Notes under the pieces: model-generated
Databases searched by the model: none
Told to the model about the DNA's origin: nothing
Seen by the model: only the letters and a program-made list of their open reading frames with translations
Shown: positions 17,120 to 25,134 of the stretch, in pieces
Numbering within the stretch: position 1 is the stretch's first letter
How the letters are laid out: each line of letters starts with the position of its first letter
Origin: Sphingobacteriales bacterium
Lineage (GTDB): Bacteria; Bacteroidota; Bacteroidia; Chitinophagales; Chitinophagaceae
Reading direction: 5' to 3'
Assembly: GCA_023251235.1 (NCBI GenBank)
Contig: JAHEZE010000028.1
Span: forward strand, 1 to 32,708
DNA: 32,708 nt
Made by a program: the position numbers and the translations under genes

Positions 17120-17482
17120 CTATTTCAACCACCCAAATAAACCACCACTTTCTTCAATGCCCACATACACCCCATCGGATTTAATTTCTACTTGCCAATG
17201 TTTCAGGAAATATCCTTCCCCACTCACATTGCGGCCATTACCCATGCTATACTTGTAACGGTGCATGGGGCATACCACATTACCAATTGCATCAATATGT
17301 CCATCAGCCAGTATACCACCTGCGTGGGGGCATTTGTAAGCAAAAGCAAACACCCCATCTTTATATTTCCCCAAACAAATATTCTTACCGTTTAGTTCCA
17401 CAACGGCAATATTGTTTTCGGCGAAATCAATTTCATTTAAATGATCTGCTACCCTATGCCATTTGTATTTCTTTTCAATCAT
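17120..17482 (-). CDS. Rieske-type [2Fe-2S] ferredoxin-like protein
   Basis: A 120-residue soluble protein made of a single Rieske domain. The cluster-binding motifs are CPH (C51, H53) and CPMH (C71, H74) in CPHAGGILAD and VVCPMHRYKYS. The size and absence of a membrane anchor or Tat signal make it a stand-alone ferredoxin, like those of aromatic dioxygenase systems or the small subunit NirD, rather than a bc1 subunit. It begins 52 bases after the stop of hflX on the same strand and may be co-transcribed with it. No oxygenase or reductase partner is nearby, so its electron partner is unknown. Confidence 0.87.
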   Translation of the reverse strand: MIEKKYKWHRVADHLNEIDFAENNIAVVELNGKNICLGKYKDGVFAFAYKCPHAGGILADGHIDAIGNVVCPMHRYKYSMGNGRNVSGEGYFLKHWQVEIKSDGVYVGIEESGGLFGWLK

Positions 17483-17534
17483 TGTGAGTATTCTTAAGCT
17501 TTCTTACTCATGCAGAGAGGTTGTTGGAGCCGGG

Positions 17535-18725
17535 CTAATACAAAAATTTCGTTTTATATGGATACCTTACTTTGTACAACTCACTTACTTTTTCCAGGAT
17601 TGTTTTTCTTAACTGATCAATATTTCGTTTTTCAGTAGCAGAAATGAAGATTGCATTTCCGTCAGTCTCTCTTTTCCAGCGTTCATGCAGGTCTTCTAAT
17701 ATATCTTTTTTAACAGATTCATCCAGCCACTCATCAAATATGTTTTTTTCATACAGATCCATTTTGTTGAAAATGGTTAATGTGGGTTTATCAAATGCTT
17801 TTATTTCCTGGAGAGTTTTATTTACTACGCCGATCTGCTCTTCATATAACGGATGCGAGATGTCAACTACATGTAAAAGAATATCGGCTTCTCTTACTTC
17901 ATCCAGAGTACTCTTAAAGCTTTCTACCAGGTGGTGAGGCAGTTTACGAATGAAACCCACTGTATCACTTAATAAAAAAGGAGTATTTTCAAAAACAACT
18001 TTTCTTGTAGTGGTGTCCAGTGTGGCAAATAATTTATTCTCTGCAAATACATCACTCTTGCTTAGCAGGGTCATCAGGGTTGATTTACCAACATTAGTAT
18101 AACCCACCAGCGCCACACGAATAAACTCTCCGCGATCCTTTCTTTGAGTAAAAGCCTGTTTGTCTATTTCAGCCAATCGCTTTCTGAGTAAAGTAATTTT
18201 ATCTCTTACAATTCGACGATCGGTTTCTATTTCAGTTTCTCCGGGCCCTCTTGTACCGATGCCTCCCCCAAGACGTTCCAGGTGTTTCCACATACCACGC
18301 AATCTGGGTAATATGTATTGATATTGGGCCAGCTCCACTTGTGCTTTTGCCTGTGCAGTTTTTGCTCTTCTGGCAAAAATGTCAAGGATCAGGTCACTGC
18401 GATCAATGGTTTTTACTTCTGTTGCTTTTTCAATGTTGTTGATCTGGGCGCCGCTGAGTTCATCATCAAAAATCAGAACATTAATATATTTTTCCTGGCA
18501 ATATTTTTTTATTTCTTCCAGCTTTCCTTTTCCAATAAATGTTTTACTGTCAGGATGTGATAATTTTTGAGTGAATCTTTTTACAGCAATAGCTCCGGCC
18601 GTTTCAGCAAGAAAGGCCAACTCATCAAGATATTCCTGTTCCTGGGGTTCTGTTTGATCTTTATGTACCATGCCCACCAATACGGCCCGTTCTTCTTTTA
18701 CAATCTTGTTTTTTTTATCCAGCAT
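17535..18725 (-). CDS. hflX: ribosome-associated GTPase HflX
   Basis: HflX is a GTPase that binds 50S subunits and splits stalled 70S ribosomes. The N-terminal HflX domain carries the family stretch GGGIGTRGPGETEIETDRR (153-171) after a basic linker. The G domain has P-loop GYTNVGKST (208-216), DTVGF (254-258) and NKMD (310-313). A short C-terminal tail follows. At 396 residues it is of normal length. It lies upstream of the Rieske gene and downstream of the outer-membrane protein gene, from which it is separated by a terminator. A TATTTTTG box (minus strand, 18767-18760) inside that terminator region is its best promoter candidate. Confidence 0.95.
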   Translation of the reverse strand: MLDKKNKIVKEERAVLVGMVHKDQTEPQEQEYLDELAFLAETAGAIAVKRFTQKLSHPDSKTFIGKGKLEEIKKYCQEKYINVLIFDDELSGAQINNIEKATEVKTIDRSDLILDIFARRAKTAQAKAQVELAQYQYILPRLRGMWKHLERLGGGIGTRGPGETEIETDRRIVRDKITLLRKRLAEIDKQAFTQRKDRGEFIRVALVGYTNVGKSTLMTLLSKSDVFAENKLFATLDTTTRKVVFENTPFLLSDTVGFIRKLPHHLVESFKSTLDEVREADILLHVVDISHPLYEEQIGVVNKTLQEIKAFDKPTLTIFNKMDLYEKNIFDEWLDESVKKDILEDLHERWKRETDGNAIFISATEKRNIDQLRKTILEKVSELYKVRYPYKTKFLY

Positions 18726-18759
18726 GTTTTAATTGAAATTATTATTTGGGTTATTGGTA

Positions 18760-18767
18760 CAAAAATA
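18760..18767 (-). promoter_or_regulatory. putative -7 box for hflX
   Basis: Minus-strand TATTTTTG matches the Bacteroidota -7 consensus TAnnTTTG, about 35 bases before the hflX ATG. A TTTC about 19 bases further upstream is a weak -33 candidate. It overlaps the T-tail of the preceding terminator, so T-richness could produce the match by chance. Confidence 0.3.
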
Positions 18768-18799
18768 AAAAAGCAACCTGTAATGAAAGGTCGCTTTTT
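18761..18799 (-). terminator. terminator of the outer-membrane protein gene
   Basis: On the minus strand AAAAAGCGACCT pairs with AGGTTGCTTTTT (plus arms 18788-18799 and 18768-18779), 12 bp with one G-U pair, followed by TTATTTTTG. It lies about 30 bases after the beta-barrel gene's stop and separates it from hflX. Confidence 0.8.
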
Positions 18800-18829
18800 C
18801 TAAGATGAATAATATATAAAATTAGATAA

Positions 18830-19600
18830 TTATAAACCACTGATGGTAACTCCAACAGTATATGGTTTTACGGAAGGGCCCAGGCCTTCTTTTATCAGGC
18901 TCCCAAGTTGGTATGTGCCAAAAAGTGAAATGTTTCCATAGCCCACACGAAACATGCCTACCAGGCGGTTACCATTAAAATAGTATTTGTCTTTATTTTT
19001 CTGTACATACTTATTATCAAAACCGGAAATCAGAGTGCCACTTTTATTCACCCATCTTTTTCCTTTTGTATGCGCATCTACCTGCACGCCTACTTTAGCA
19101 CCTATTGCCACTTTAAAACTTTTATTGCTGTTTTCAGGGTTCAGGCAAAAGCGAAGTTCCAGCGGCAACTCCATGAAAACATTAACCAATTTGAATTTGT
19201 CAAAATGATTGGTATCGGAAAGATTTTGAAAAGCTAAAGGTTTCAGATGATTCGTAGTCGTAATATTGGTTTTTTCAAAAAAGATATGATCAGTGCCAAC
19301 GCCGGGTCCCAAAGCAACACTAAAGCGGGGGTCAGTTTTAAACGGCATATCAATCATGACATAAAAATTAAAACTGCGGGAAAAGCCGCCGGTTTTTATA
19401 CTGTCAGGCTTGCCGGACCAATTGGTAATGCCATACTGGAGCATGAAATGATCATTGGCTCTGCCGGTTAGTTTTACTTTACTCCAGTCCTTTTTTCCCT
19501 GCCTGCCGGCAGGCAGGTTTTTTGTTTCCTTAGGCATATCCTGGGCAAATGAAAAGAAAGTAATGAACAACCCTGTTGCGATAAATAAAAAATTCTTCAT
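18830..19600 (-). CDS. outer-membrane beta-barrel protein with an in-frame palindromic repeat
   Basis: A 256-residue exported protein. The signal peptide is MKNFLFIATGLFITFFSFA, cut near AQ. The rest alternates polar and hydrophobic residues in strand-like stretches, with aromatic/Gly pairs and a short C-terminal strand (YTVGVTISGL), as in the small outer-membrane beta-barrel families of Bacteroidota. Function is unknown. Just after the signal peptide, residues 29-35 (LPAGRQG) are encoded by a perfect 20-nt palindrome, which looks like an insertion into a polar linker that could tolerate it. A TACATTTG box lies about 20 bases before the ATG, and a terminator follows the stop, so it is probably monocistronic. 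Confidence 0.8.
   Translation of the reverse strand: MKNFLFIATGLFITFFSFAQDMPKETKNLPAGRQGKKDWSKVKLTGRANDHFMLQYGITNWSGKPDSIKTGGFSRSFNFYVMIDMPFKTDPRFSVALGPGVGTDHIFFEKTNITTTNHLKPLAFQNLSDTNHFDKFKLVNVFMELPLELRFCLNPENSNKSFKVAIGAKVGVQVDAHTKGKRWVNKSGTLISGFDNKYVQKNKDKYYFNGNRLVGMFRVGYGNISLFGTYQLGSLIKEGLGPSVKPYTVGVTISGL
19498..19517. repeat. perfect 20-nt palindrome inside a coding sequence
   Basis: CCTGCCTGCCGGCAGGCAGG is identical to its reverse complement. It lies in frame in the beta-barrel gene and is read LPAGRQG. It is far richer in GC than its surroundings. A near-copy with a 5-base centre is at 27771-27791. Confidence 0.85.
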
Positions 19601-19618
19601 ATTTCAGTGAGTAATGGA

Positions 19619-19626
19619 CAAATGTA
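19619..19626 (-). promoter_or_regulatory. putative -7 box of the beta-barrel gene
   Basis: Minus-strand TACATTTG matches TAnnTTTG and lies 18 bases before the ATG at 19600. An upstream CTTTTA about 17-19 bases away is an imperfect -33 candidate. Position and match support it; the -33 element is weak. Confidence 0.4.
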
Positions 19627-19665
19627 TTTTCATCCCGGTTAATAAAAGGTTAAAGAACCTATTTA

Positions 19666-19691
19666 TAAAAAATGCGGAAACAGTTCCGCAT
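19666..19691 (-). terminator. terminator of the CAT tRNA
   Basis: On the minus strand ATGCGGAA (19691-19684) pairs with TTCCGCAT (19679-19672) around a 4-base loop, followed by TTTTTT. It begins about 13 bases beyond the tRNA 3' end. Confidence 0.85.
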
Positions 19692-19704
19692 CAATTTTAA
19701 TTTG

Positions 19705-19778
19705 TGGACCCTGTTGGGATCGAACCAACGACCCCCTGATTATGAGTCAGGTGCTCTAACCGTCTGAGCTAAGGGTCC
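19705..19778 (-). tRNA. tRNA with CAT anticodon (elongator Met or Ile2)
   Basis: A 74-nt cloverleaf on the minus strand. Acceptor GGACCCT pairs perfectly with AGGGTCC, discriminator A. The D-arm is AGCTCAGACGGTTAGAGCA. The anticodon arm CCTGACTCATAATCAGG has CAT in the loop. The T-arm contains GGTTCGATCCC. CCA is not encoded. It is not the initiator type, since its acceptor ends in a normal G1-C72 pair. CAT is shared by elongator Met and by Ile2 (lysidine-modified by TilS); the GGnCCCTTAGCTC start resembles bacterial Ile2, but I cannot decide. A decayed copy lies about 100 bases away on its 5' side. Confidence 0.93.
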
Positions 19779-19812
19779 CGACTGTAAACATTCAAATATT
19801 TATAATTCCTCA

Positions 19813-19882
19813 AAAACCATTTCACCAACGACCCTCCCGATCTGTATCTGGATGCTCTAATCGTTTGAGTTTTGGGTTCTGA
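19813..19882 (-). pseudogene. decayed tandem copy of the CAT tRNA
   Basis: The plus-strand string CCAACGACCC at 19825 repeats that at 19725 in the intact tRNA, exactly 100 bases away. TGCTCTAA recurs with an offset of 101, followed by related CGTTTGAG and GGGT blocks. The anticodon arm and acceptor stem have diverged, and no cloverleaf can form. This is a tandem duplication in decay, not a functional tRNA. Confidence 0.8.
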
Positions 19883-19932
19883 GCTTTAAGCTCCGGGCGG
19901 CAAAAATAGAAAAATATGACCGACAGCAAGAA

Positions 19933-20175
19933 TTATTTCACTTCTTCAAAATCAATATAATCTCCTTCAGGTTTTTCAGATGTTTTATTATCAGCCCGGG
20001 AGGTTTGGTAACGTGGTTGCTGTTGTTGTTTCATATGATCCTGCATGTGACTTTGTATATCATGAAAATTTTTCCTTACCTGGCGTGTAGTTTTATAAAT
20101 AGGGATTATAATTTCAAATACCAGCCGGTAAAACAGGTATGCAAGGAAAATATAAATGAGATATCGGAAAAACAT
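19933..20175 (-). CDS. small membrane-anchored protein, DUF4834-like
   Basis: An 80-residue protein with one N-terminal transmembrane segment (about residues 5-27, LIYIFLAYLFYRLVFEIIIPIY), then a basic, Gln-rich cytoplasmic tail ending GDYIDFEEVK. That ending and topology match the small Bacteroidota family DUF4834, of unknown function. The assignment is from memory of the family pattern. It is divergent from the rimP operon. Confidence 0.65.
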   Translation of the reverse strand: MFFRYLIYIFLAYLFYRLVFEIIIPIYKTTRQVRKNFHDIQSHMQDHMKQQQQPRYQTSRADNKTSEKPEGDYIDFEEVK

Positions 20176-20282
20176 TGTACAAAGTTATTTCAATGGAGTT
20201 TATAACGGCTGCTAAAATTTGTAAATCCCGGATTTGGATGATAAGTGGTATTTCCTTTACATTTGCACTGGCAATGAAAATC

Positions 20283-20308
20283 AGAAGGGAACGGAAGCGT
20301 TCCCTTCT
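20283..20308 (+). repeat. 11-bp perfect hairpin just upstream of rimP
   Basis: AGAAGGGAACG (20283-20293), loop GAAG, CGTTCCCTTCT (20298-20308), followed by the pyrimidine-rich TCTTTTCTC. It ends 17 bases before the rimP ATG. It could be a terminator-like attenuator of the operon or one of the dispersed palindromes. The frame upstream of rimP happens to stay open through it, but the coding start is at 20325. Confidence 0.65.
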
Positions 20309-20324
20309 TCTTTTCTCAGAACCA

Positions 20325-20792
20325 ATGAATCCGGAAACTCAGATACAGGCAATAAGGCATAAAATAGGCAAACTGCTTGAAAATGAACCAGGTTATTTCC
20401 TGGTTGAAGCTTCAATCAGTCCTACCAACAATATAAAAGTGTTTATTGATGCTGATCAGGGAGCTTCTATTGACAAGCTGGCTTATTTAAACCGGGCTCT
20501 TTCTAAACAATTGGAAGAAACCATGTTTCCAAATGGCGATTTTTCGATGGAAGTATCGTCACCAGGGCTTGAGGAGCCTCTTAAATTATACCGTCAATAT
20601 GTAAAAAATATTGGTCGCCTGGTAGAGGTGCTGCAAAAAGACGGGATAAAAAAAGAAGGCAAATTAATCAGTACTTCAGAAAAAAAAATTTTAATAGAAG
20701 AAGAAAAAGGAAAAAACAAAAAGAAAGAAATAGTGCAACATATCATTTCTTTCGAAAATATAAAAACAACAAAAATTCAAATAAAAATTTAA
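20325..20792 (+). CDS. rimP: ribosome maturation factor RimP
   Basis: RimP helps assemble the 30S subunit. The product is 155 residues from the ATG at 20325 (MNPETQIQAIRHKIG), the normal size. Family features are EPGYFLVEASIS, a beta-strand FIDADQGASID, and the hallmark MEVSSPGLEEPL, followed by an SH3-like C-terminal domain rich in Lys. The open frame continues 50 codons upstream without homology and through a perfect hairpin, so that extension is not credible. It heads the rimP-nusA-infB operon, whose order is conserved across bacteria. It is separated from nusA by 56 bases that contain a TAGCT-rich palindrome. Confidence 0.95.
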   Translation: MNPETQIQAIRHKIGKLLENEPGYFLVEASISPTNNIKVFIDADQGASIDKLAYLNRALSKQLEETMFPNGDFSMEVSSPGLEEPLKLYRQYVKNIGRLVEVLQKDGIKKEGKLISTSEKKILIEEEKGKNKKKEIVQHIISFENIKTTKIQIKI

Positions 20793-20795
20793 GAC

Positions 20796-20827
20796 AGCTA
20801 TTAGCTGTTAGCTATAAGCTAATAGCT
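20796..20827. repeat. TAGCT-rich palindrome between rimP and nusA
   Basis: AGCTATTAGCT (20796-20806) and AGCTAATAGCT (20817-20827) form a perfect 11-bp stem with loop GTTAGCTATA. It contains six AGCT units counting the loop and the following AAAGCTAAAC. No T-run follows. It fits a class of AGCTnTTAGCT repeats found between Bacteroidota genes. Confidence 0.7.
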
Positions 20828-20848
20828 AAGGGCCAAAAGCTAAACACT

Positions 20849-22096
20849 ATGTCCAGTATTAATCTGATTGATGCCTTCCAGGAATTTAAGGAAGCGGAAA
20901 ATATTGACCGCCCTACAATGATGAAAGTGGTAGAGGATGTATTTAAGACTTTGCTGAGAAAAAAATTTGGAAGCGATGAAAATTTTGATGTGATTGTAAA
21001 TGCAGAAAAAGGGGACCTTGAAATTATGCGTCGTCGCACCATAGTGGAAGACGGGCAGGTGAATGATCCTCTGGCCGAAGTGGCTTACAGCGATGCCGTA
21101 AAGATTGAACCCGACTTTGAGGTGGGTGAAGAATTGTATGAAGCCATGGACATGTATGACTTTGGCCGTCGTGCTATTCTTGCTGCCAAACAAACATTGG
21201 CAAGCCGGATCAGCGATCTGAAAAAAAATGCATTGGCAAAAAAATATAGTGAAAGAGCTGGTGATATTATCAATGCAGAAGTGTACCAGGTTTGGAAAAA
21301 AGAAATACTGCTGCTTGATGAAGAAGGCAATGAGCTGATACTTCCCAAGAGTGAGCAGATTCCGCAGGATTATTTTAAAAAAGGAGAAACGATCAGGGCT
21401 GTAGTGAAGAAAGTGGATATGAGGAATAATTCTCCGGTCATTATCCTTTCAAGAACATCTCCGGAATTTCTGGCCAAACTGTTAGAAATTGAAGTACCAG
21501 AAATCTTCGATGGCCTTATTGTTATCAAAAAGATTGTTCGTGATCCGGGTGAAAGGGCAAAAGTAGCCGTGGAATCTTTTGATGATCGCATTGACCCTGT
21601 TGGAGCCTGCGTAGGAATGAAAGGTAGCCGTATTCATGGAATCGTGCGGGAATTGAAAAACGAAAATATAGATGTAATCAACTGGACAAGTAATATTCAA
21701 TTGCTGATTCAACGATCACTTACTCCGGCCAAGATCACCAGTATGGAACTTGATCATGAAAACAAACATGCTAACGTTTACCTGAAACCAGACCAGGTTT
21801 CTTTAGCTATTGGTCGCCGGGGTGTCAATATAAAACTGGCATGTGAACTTACGGGATATGAACTGGATGTTTATCGTGATAACGAAGGGGAGGTAGAAAA
21901 GTTCGATATTGATCTTGATGAGTTTAGTGATGAAATAGAAACCTGGGTGATAGAAGAATTAAAACGCATTGGCTGTGATACGGGAAGAAGTGTTCTTGAT
22001 CTTACAACAGAAGAATTGGAACGAAGGACTGATCTTGAAAAAGAAACTATTGAAGAAGTAAGAAAAGTATTAAAAGAAGAATTTGATAAAGAATAA
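20849..22096 (+). CDS. nusA: transcription termination/antitermination factor NusA
   Basis: NusA binds RNA polymerase and modulates pausing, termination and antitermination. At 415 residues it has the short architecture without the proteobacterial C-terminal acidic repeats. An N-terminal polymerase-binding domain (1-130) is followed by an S1 domain (around KKGETIRAVVKKV), then KH1 and KH2 with DPVGACVGMKGSRI and YLKPDQVSLAIGRRG. The C terminus is acidic and ends in EFDKE. It is the middle gene of rimP-nusA-infB. The stop is followed by two hairpins before infB. Confidence 0.97.
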   Translation: MSSINLIDAFQEFKEAENIDRPTMMKVVEDVFKTLLRKKFGSDENFDVIVNAEKGDLEIMRRRTIVEDGQVNDPLAEVAYSDAVKIEPDFEVGEELYEAMDMYDFGRRAILAAKQTLASRISDLKKNALAKKYSERAGDIINAEVYQVWKKEILLLDEEGNELILPKSEQIPQDYFKKGETIRAVVKKVDMRNNSPVIILSRTSPEFLAKLLEIEVPEIFDGLIVIKKIVRDPGERAKVAVESFDDRIDPVGACVGMKGSRIHGIVRELKNENIDVINWTSNIQLLIQRSLTPAKITSMELDHENKHANVYLKPDQVSLAIGRRGVNIKLACELTGYELDVYRDNEGEVEKFDIDLDEFSDEIETWVIEELKRIGCDTGRSVLDLTTEELERRTDLEKETIEEVRKVLKEEFDKE

Positions 22097-22101
22097 GCTC
22101 C

Positions 22102-22124
22102 CATCCCCGCTTCAGGCGGGGGTG
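22102..22124. repeat. GC-rich hairpin after nusA
   Basis: CCCCGC (22105-22110), loop TTCAG, GCGGGG (22116-22121), extendable to nine pairs with one G-U. It lies six bases after the nusA stop. The following GTGTTTGTAAG is a poor T-run, so it may slow polymerase but is unlikely to stop it. The CCCCGCTTCAGGCGGGG string is of a common dispersed type. Confidence 0.6.
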
Positions 22125-22162
22125 TTTGTAAGTATAACAGAAGGCAAAATAGAATAAAATTA

Positions 22163-22183
22163 AAATCCGTCGCAGACGGATTT
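22163..22183. repeat. 9-bp hairpin just before infB
   Basis: AAATCCGTC (22163-22171), loop GCA, GACGGATTT (22175-22183), perfect stem, ending 15 bases before the infB ATG. TTTGGG follows rather than a T-run, so it is not a normal terminator. Its position could affect infB translation. Confidence 0.6.
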
Positions 22184-22198
22184 GGGTAAAGAGTTAAT

Positions 22199-24988
22199 AT
22201 GTCAGAAACTACGACACTACGTTTAATGGCTGCGGTCAAAGAGTTTAACATCGGGAAAGATACCCTTGTGGATTTTTTGGTTGGTAAAGGGTTTAGCAAA
22301 GATGATCTGAAGCCGACATCAAAGCTTACTGATGAAATGTACCGTGCTCTCCAGATGGAGTTCCAGAGTGATAAGGTCGCTAAATTAAAAAGTGATCAGA
22401 TTGATCTTCCAAAGGGCGGCGCTGCTGAATTAAAGAAAAAGAAAGACGAGGAAGAAATTATTTTCAAAAAAGAAAAAGAAGAAAAAAAGACCACTAAAAA
22501 AATAGAGCCGAAAGAAGAAAAAGCTCATATAGTTGAAGTCCCCGTCGTAACTGAAGTAACTAAGATTGAAACACCGGAATTGGAAGGCCCCAAGGTTATC
22601 AAGACAATTGATCTTTCAACAATAGATTCCACCACCAGACCTAAAAAAGAAACAAAGTCTGCCCGTTCTGAAAAAGGCAAAAAAGCTGAAGTAAAAGAAA
22701 AGAAGCCAGTTGATAAAAAGAAAGGAAAGAAAAGTGAAGTTAAAGAAGAGGAAGTAATTATTCCGGAAATAACACCGGAACAAGAAACGCCTGTTATTGA
22801 AAATATACGTGCAGAAAAAATAGAGGGTCCTAAAATTCTTGGAAAGATTGAGTTGCCTTTTGATAATGACACAAGACCTAAAAAAGATGAAAAACGCAAA
22901 AGGAAACGTATCCCGATAGAAAAGAAAGAGATAAAAAGGGAAGATGCAATTAAAGATAAGGATAAAAGAGAGGGAGGATTTAACAGGAATCTTAATCGGG
23001 GAGGCGGAGACAGAAGAGGTGGAAGCGGAGCATCAAGCGGAAGAAGAGACAGGCATCATGAAGTAAAAGAAATTGATGAAAAAGAAATTCAGGAAAAAAT
23101 AAGAGAAACTCAGGCTAAGCTGGCTGGCGCTGGCGGTCGTGGTAAAAGCCTTAAAGCAAAATATCGGAAAGCCAAGCGGGAAGAAATGTCAGAATCTGCT
23201 GGTGAAACTGATACTAGTAATAAACTCCAGTTAACAGAATTTATCAGCGTAAGTGAGCTAGCCAGCCTGATGGATGTGAATTTTGCTGATGTGATCGGTA
23301 AATGTATGGGCCTTGGTATTATGGTTTCTATTAATCAACGCCTGGATGCGGAAGTAATCGAACTCGTAGCCAGTGAATTTGGTTTTGATGTGGAGTTTAT
23401 CGATATGGAAAAACAGATGGAAATAGAAGAGGTGGATGATGAGGATGTGGAAGAGGAACTGCAATCCCGTTCCCCCATTGTTACTATTATGGGACACGTT
23501 GATCATGGTAAAACATCATTACTTGACTATATAAGAAGAGCAAATGTAGTGGCAGGTGAAGCCGGAGGTATCACGCAGCACATAGGAGCCTATCAGGTAG
23601 AACTTCCAAATGGAAAAGAAATAACGTTTCTTGATACCCCCGGTCACGAAGCATTTACTGCCATGCGTGCCCGCGGCGCCAAGGTTACTGATATTGCAGT
23701 AATCGTTATTGCTGCAGATGATGCAGTGATGCCACAAACCAAAGAAGCAATCAGCCATGCTCAGGCTGCGGGGGTTCCCATGATATTTGCTATAAATAAG
23801 ATTGATAAAGATGGAGCCAATTCTCAAAAAATATATGAACAGCTTTCTCAAATGAATTTGCTGGTGGAGGCATGGGGTGGTAAATATCAGAGCCAGGACA
23901 TTTCAGCCAAAAAAGGTTTGAATATTGACCAGCTGCTTGAAAAGATTTTATTGGAAGCAGAATTATTGGATCTGAAAGCTAATCCGGATCGTGAAGCAAG
24001 CGGTACCATCATTGAAGCTACTTTAGATAAAGGACGTGGGTATGTTGCCACTGTTTTGGTTCAGAATGGAACGATGCGAATCGGAGACCTGGTAGTAAGC
24101 GGCCAGCATTTTGGAAGAGTGAAAGCAATGTTTAATGAAAGAAATAAAAAAGTAGCGGAAGCACCGCCAGCCACACCGGTTCTTATTCTTGGTTTGAATG
24201 GTGCGCCGCAGGCCGGTGAAAAATTCAAAGTTTATGAAGATGAAGCAGAAGCAAAAGAAATTGCTTATCGTCGTGCTCAAATTCTTCGTGAACAGGGAAT
24301 ACGTACTAAAAAACATATTACACTTGATGAAATAGGCCGCCGTCTTGCTTTAGGAAATTTTAAAGAATTAAATGTAATTATTAAAGGAGACGTGGATGGT
24401 TCCGTTGAAGCATTAAGTGATAGTTTACAAAAACTCAGTACACAGGAAATTGTCGTAAGGGTCATTCACAAAGGGGTAGGACAAATAACTGAAAGTGATG
24501 TTACACTGGCCAATGCATCAGATGCTATTATTATCGGCTTCAATGTTCGTCCTTCACTACAGGCCGCAAGACTTGCCGAGAATGAAGCAATAGAAATTAA
24601 ACTGTATTCCATCATCTATAAAGCCATTGATGAACTCAAGATGGCGATGGAAGGAATGCTGGAACCCACAATACAGGAAAAAATTGTAGCCAATGTCGAG
24701 ATTCGTGAAGTATTCAAATTTGATAAAGCAATCGTGGCTGGTTGTTATGTATTAGATGGCAGGATAAAGAGAGATTCAAAAGTTCGTCTCATCCGCGATG
24801 GTATTGTTATCTATCCAACCGGAGAAGGCGCCCATGCCGAGCTGGCATCATTAAAAAGATTTAAAGATGATGCAAAAGATGTACAGGCGGGTATGGAATG
24901 TGGATTGACTATAAAAAATTACACTGATATTAAAGTTGGAGATATTGTGGAAGCTTTTGAAGAAGAAGAAGTAAAGAGAACTTTGTAG
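22199..24988 (+). CDS. infB: translation initiation factor IF-2
   Basis: IF-2 is the GTPase that places initiator tRNA on the 30S subunit and joins the subunits. At 929 residues it has a long N-terminal part: an IF2-N helical domain ([20 protein letters not shown]), then about 300 residues of Lys/Glu-rich linker with two EGPK-centred repeats and an Arg/Gly patch. The conserved core follows. G1 is GHVDHGKT (432-439); G3 is DTPGHEAF and G4 is NKID. Domains II, III and the fMet-tRNA-binding C2 domain complete the protein. It ends the rimP-nusA-infB operon. Its stop codon is part of the first arm of a hairpin. Linker length varies in this phylum, so the size is not unusual. Confidence 0.98.
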   Translation: MSETTTLRLMAAVKEFNIGKDTLVDFLVGKGFSKDDLKPTSKLTDEMYRALQMEFQSDKVAKLKSDQIDLPKGGAAELKKKKDEEEIIFKKEKEEKKTTKKIEPKEEKAHIVEVPVVTEVTKIETPELEGPKVIKTIDLSTIDSTTRPKKETKSARSEKGKKAEVKEKKPVDKKKGKKSEVKEEEVIIPEITPEQETPVIENIRAEKIEGPKILGKIELPFDNDTRPKKDEKRKRKRIPIEKKEIKREDAIKDKDKREGGFNRNLNRGGGDRRGGSGASSGRRDRHHEVKEIDEKEIQEKIRETQAKLAGAGGRGKSLKAKYRKAKREEMSESAGETDTSNKLQLTEFISVSELASLMDVNFADVIGKCMGLGIMVSINQRLDAEVIELVASEFGFDVEFIDMEKQMEIEEVDDEDVEEELQSRSPIVTIMGHVDHGKTSLLDYIRRANVVAGEAGGITQHIGAYQVELPNGKEITFLDTPGHEAFTAMRARGAKVTDIAVIVIAADDAVMPQTKEAISHAQAAGVPMIFAINKIDKDGANSQKIYEQLSQMNLLVEAWGGKYQSQDISAKKGLNIDQLLEKILLEAELLDLKANPDREASGTIIEATLDKGRGYVATVLVQNGTMRIGDLVVSGQHFGRVKAMFNERNKKVAEAPPATPVLILGLNGAPQAGEKFKVYEDEAEAKEIAYRRAQILREQGIRTKKHITLDEIGRRLALGNFKELNVIIKGDVDGSVEALSDSLQKLSTQEIVVRVIHKGVGQITESDVTLANASDAIIIGFNVRPSLQAARLAENEAIEIKLYSIIYKAIDELKMAMEGMLEPTIQEKIVANVEIREVFKFDKAIVAGCYVLDGRIKRDSKVRLIRDGIVIYPTGEGAHAELASLKRFKDDAKDVQAGMECGLTIKNYTDIKVGDIVEAFEEEEVKRTL

Positions 24989-25048
24989 CAGCTTCTCGCC
25001 TCAAGCTGCTTGTTGCAAGCAGGTAGTGAGTGGCATGCAGCAAGAAGC
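24987..25048. repeat. nested palindromes after infB
   Basis: AGCAGCTT (24987-24994, overlapping the infB stop) pairs with AAGCTGCT (25003-25010). CTGCTTG (25006-25012) pairs with CAAGCAG (25016-25022). GCTTCTCGC (24991-24999) pairs with GCAAGAAGC (25040-25048) with one mismatch. The first pairing excludes the other two. It is of the AGCTTCAAGCTGC repeat class common between Bacteroidota genes. Confidence 0.55.
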
Positions 25049-25107
25049 CTCCGGCTGAAACTTTTGTTAAATAGAAGAACTAATTCTCAGGCTTCAATTA
25101 TCAAAAT

Positions 25108-25115
25108 TACTTTTG
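25108..25115 (+). promoter_or_regulatory. possible -7 box before the SurA-like gene
   Basis: TACTTTTG matches TAnnTTTG, 19 bases before the ATG. No TTTG lies at the right distance for a -33 element, so this is tentative. Confidence 0.3.
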
Positions 25116-25134
25116 AATTACATCTGTTTGGGTT

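Noticed and set aside
20175-20324. 50-codon upstream extension of rimP
   Set aside because: The extension has no RimP similarity, reads through a perfect hairpin, and begins with a TTG overlapping the divergent gene's start.
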